This document shows positions 13,111 to 14,399 of a stretch of 14,399 nt of DNA, in pieces. The DNA comes from Candidatus Nomurabacteria bacterium. Lineage in GTDB: Bacteria; Patescibacteriota; Minisyncoccia; Phycocordibacterales; SBAW01. Location: the NCBI GenBank assembly GCA_943349675.1, contig CALQZN010000017.1, forward strand, positions 1 to 14,399, written 5' to 3'. The notes below the pieces were generated by a model. The model saw only the letters and a program-made list of their open reading frames with translations, was not told the origin of the DNA and ran no database searches. The translations under genes were made by a program, and so were the position numbers. Every line of letters begins with the position of its first letter. Positions within the stretch are counted from its first letter, which is position 1.

Positions 13111-13941
13111 TGCCCCAACCTCTTCCAACACCGAGTTTGCACGCTTGCCGCGCACTCCTATTTGTTGCAAAACTTCCGAATCAGCAGAGATATCACTACA
13201 AAGCACTTTTTTGTCATTCAAAAGAGCCACTTTTTCGCCCTTCGACAATGTGGTGAGGGCTGTTATGGGGTACAAGCGTGCTACGTCTATTCGGTCATAC
13301 AGATTGCCCTTTGGAGGGTATTCCCATCCAAGGAGGTCTAAACCAGCGCATGATGCATATTGTACTGCCCGTTCGGTAAATTTAGTGTTTGTCACTACGA
13401 GTCCCCGAATTTCTTTTTCGGGGTTTTTAGCACGTATATCATCTATGCGCGCCTTTACATACAACACTGTTTTAAGGTCAGTCTTAAGGCCAAGCGTATT
13501 ATGAAATTTAGCCTCGACGTACGTAATCGCAGTGTCCTTCTTTTTGTTAAGGTTAGTGGGTTTTTTGTCAGACAAGACAACGTCTACTTCATGTTCGACA
13601 CAAGCGCCTTGAATTATTTGGTCAATTATTGCGTGATACCCTTCGGCTCGAAATAGCTCTGCTATAAAAGCTTCAAAAGGAAAGCCGGAGGGGCCAAAGT
13701 CGAGCACGGCGCGCTTTAGTGAGTATCGCGCCGCTGCAAAATGTTTGTGGCCACGCAGGTGGGCAAAAGCACGACGATAAATCTCGGTTGTAGTAATGCC
13801 ACTATAGAGCTCTTTTTCTACCGTTCGCTCTATTTGTTCGGCAACCTCGGGTGTGGCACCTGCCCGCTTGAGTGATGAGCGCAGCTTTGCCGCTACAAAT
13901 GCTTCGCTTGTTCCGTCCGATTTTGCAACAAAAACAGCCAT
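13084..13941 (-). CDS. ATP-cone domain fused to an Mrr-like restriction-endonuclease domain
   Basis: The product is 285 aa. Residues 1-85 form an ATP-cone (FVAKSDGTSEAFVAAKLRSS, then the helical ATTEIYRRAFAHL-like part), the nucleotide-sensing module best known from ribonucleotide reductase and NrdR. Residues 86-205 look like an Mrr-type PD-(D/E)XK nuclease: FPFEAFIAELFRAEGYHA, CVEHEVDVVL with D120, and YVEAKFHN with E143 and K145, then RGLVVTNTKFTERAVQYASC. The C-terminus, EVLQQIGVRGKRANSVLEEV, resembles a helix-hairpin-helix DNA-binding turn. The combination suggests a DNA nuclease gated by a nucleotide; that reading is inference. A GAGGA 8 bases before ATG 13941 is one of the few Shine-Dalgarno-like sites outside the cassette. 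The gene starts one base after the preceding stop, so they are tightly coupled. No methyltransferase is adjacent, so a classical restriction-modification pair is not supported. Confidence 0.85.
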   Translation of the reverse strand: MAVFVAKSDGTSEAFVAAKLRSSLKRAGATPEVAEQIERTVEKELYSGITTTEIYRRAFAHLRGHKHFAAARYSLKRAVLDFGPSGFPFEAFIAELFRAEGYHAIIDQIIQGACVEHEVDVVLSDKKPTNLNKKKDTAITYVEAKFHNTLGLKTDLKTVLYVKARIDDIRAKNPEKEIRGLVVTNTKFTERAVQYASCAGLDLLGWEYPPKGNLYDRIDVARLYPITALTTLSKGEKVALLNDKKVLCSDISADSEVLQQIGVRGKRANSVLEEVGALCVPGKDI

Positions 13942-13942
13942 A

Positions 13943-14359
13943 TTAATTATCCTCAGTTATTATAAACGCTGTTTGTTTTTTGTTGATGAACACAGTATCT
14001 AGAAGTGGTGTCTCTTTCTCACTACTTGAAAAAGAGACTGAGAACGGCGCTAGTTCTAGAGTTTCATTACAGGGAGGAATAGGTGTGAACACAAAAATTA
14101 ACTCAATACGGGTTGGATTACCGTTTAATGTTTTAATTTGAGTAGAAAAAGAATCACAGTTGCGCAGTGGAAAGTTTCCAGTATACACGTGGACATTCTT
14201 GTCCACCCGGTGATGTATAGACATTGGATTACTCGTTTGAGGCGTTACGGGTAGGTTCGAAGTAACACTAGGCATACCTATATTTGACATACTCCACCAC
14301 AAACTTAAAAGCACAACTAAAAGCACTGCTAATATAAACGCGCCGCGTTGACTCCTCAT
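13943..14359 (-). CDS. Small secreted or membrane-anchored protein of unknown function
   Basis: About 138 aa from ATG 14359; a TTG two codons upstream (14365) is an alternative. ATG is preferred because TATACT ends 6 bases before it, which suits a leaderless transcript. Residues about 6-23 (RGAFILAVLLVVLLSLWW after a basic MRSQR) are a single hydrophobic helix, either a signal peptide or an anchor. No lipobox cysteine follows. The outer part has two cysteines (PLRNCDSF and IPPCNETL) that could form a disulphide, in an alternating-strand region (THRVDKNVHVYTG-like, RIELIFVFTPIPP, FSVSFSSSEK) typical of small beta domains. I recognise no family. Its stop is one base before the start of the ATP-cone nuclease gene, and it heads the six-gene minus-strand run. 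Confidence 0.75.
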   Translation of the reverse strand: MRSQRGAFILAVLLVVLLSLWWSMSNIGMPSVTSNLPVTPQTSNPMSIHHRVDKNVHVYTGNFPLRNCDSFSTQIKTLNGNPTRIELIFVFTPIPPCNETLELAPFSVSFSSSEKETPLLDTVFINKKQTAFIITEDN

Positions 14360-14365
14360 ATACAA

Positions 14366-14371
14366 AGTATA
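14366..14371 (-). promoter_or_regulatory. Candidate -10 box (TATACT) of the right-hand gene run
   Basis: TATACT, 6 bases before ATG 14359, would start transcription on or beside the start codon. No good -35 is seen (GCTAAG at 17-base spacing). A direct repeat GTTAGGC (14393-14399 and 14375-14381) lies just upstream and may be an operator or chance. Confidence 0.45.
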
Positions 14372-14399
14372 CGCGCCTAACCTATAAACTTAGCCTAAC

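Noticed and set aside
13050..13142. Longer start for the DUF7282-like protein overlapping the ATP-cone nuclease gene
   Set aside because: The extra residues are the shadow of the upstream gene's 3' end, and in-frame ATGs at 13049 and 13043 avoid the overlap.
13237..13265. Second copy of the palindromic repeat (GCCCTTCGAC...TGAGGGC) in the ATP-cone nuclease gene
   Set aside because: Half of it resembles the repeat, but it encodes TALTTLSKGEK, which as I recall is a normal conserved stretch of this protein family, so chance is likelier than insertion.

Overview
The window looks like a fragment of a Patescibacteria (Candidate Phyla Radiation) genome, probably of the Parcubacteria branch. The grounds are the compact layout (about 18 complete protein genes in 14.4 kb, no gap over 130 bases), near-absence of Shine-Dalgarno sites before most genes, promoter -10 boxes lying almost on top of start codons, a short alanyl-tRNA synthetase, an ATP-cone/Mrr-type nuclease, an M13 peptidase, and secreted or membrane proteins of a style common in that group. 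All genes but one lie on the minus strand. The placement is an inference from gene content; no rRNA or tRNA gene is present to confirm it.

Region 1 (1-2124) is the translation/transcription operon infA-rpmJ-rpsM-rpsK-rpsD-rpoA. It is read right to left from a clear sigma-70-type promoter at 2096-2124, and rpoA runs off the left edge. The 37-codon rpmJ (1734-1847) is small but unmistakable. Region 2 (2143-4456) holds two genes: a single-pass membrane protein with a baseplate-J-like extracytoplasmic part, and an actin-fold PilM-like protein. Each has a TATACT box 8-9 bases before its start codon. Region 3 (4455-6417) is alaS with a perfect 15-bp hairpin terminator. The gene ends right after the editing domain and carries an in-frame palindromic repeat near its 3' end.

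Region 4 (6440-8247) is the most unusual part. It is a self-contained three-gene cassette with its own promoter (perfect TTGACA), its own 12-bp-stem terminator, strong Shine-Dalgarno sites before all three genes, two GTG starts, and clearly higher GC and different codon use (AAG, TTC) than its neighbours. Its three products are unrecognised. They look like a winged-helix-type small protein, a small beta-rich protein, and a larger protein with a disordered linker and a coiled coil.

Region 5 (8321-10276, plus strand) is an M13 zinc metallopeptidase without a signal peptide, diverging from the cassette. Region 6 (10297-14371) is a closely packed minus-strand run of six genes: a small secreted or anchored protein, an ATP-cone/Mrr-like nuclease, a DUF7282-like membrane-anchored protein, an MgtC/SapB membrane protein, a PD-(D/E)XK nuclease with two CxxC pairs, and uracil-DNA glycosylase. 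Three of the six suggest DNA repair or nucleic-acid processing; the others concern the cell envelope.

None of the 18 complete genes ends in TGA (12 TAA, 6 TAG). The conserved proteins nevertheless read through cleanly in the standard bacterial code.
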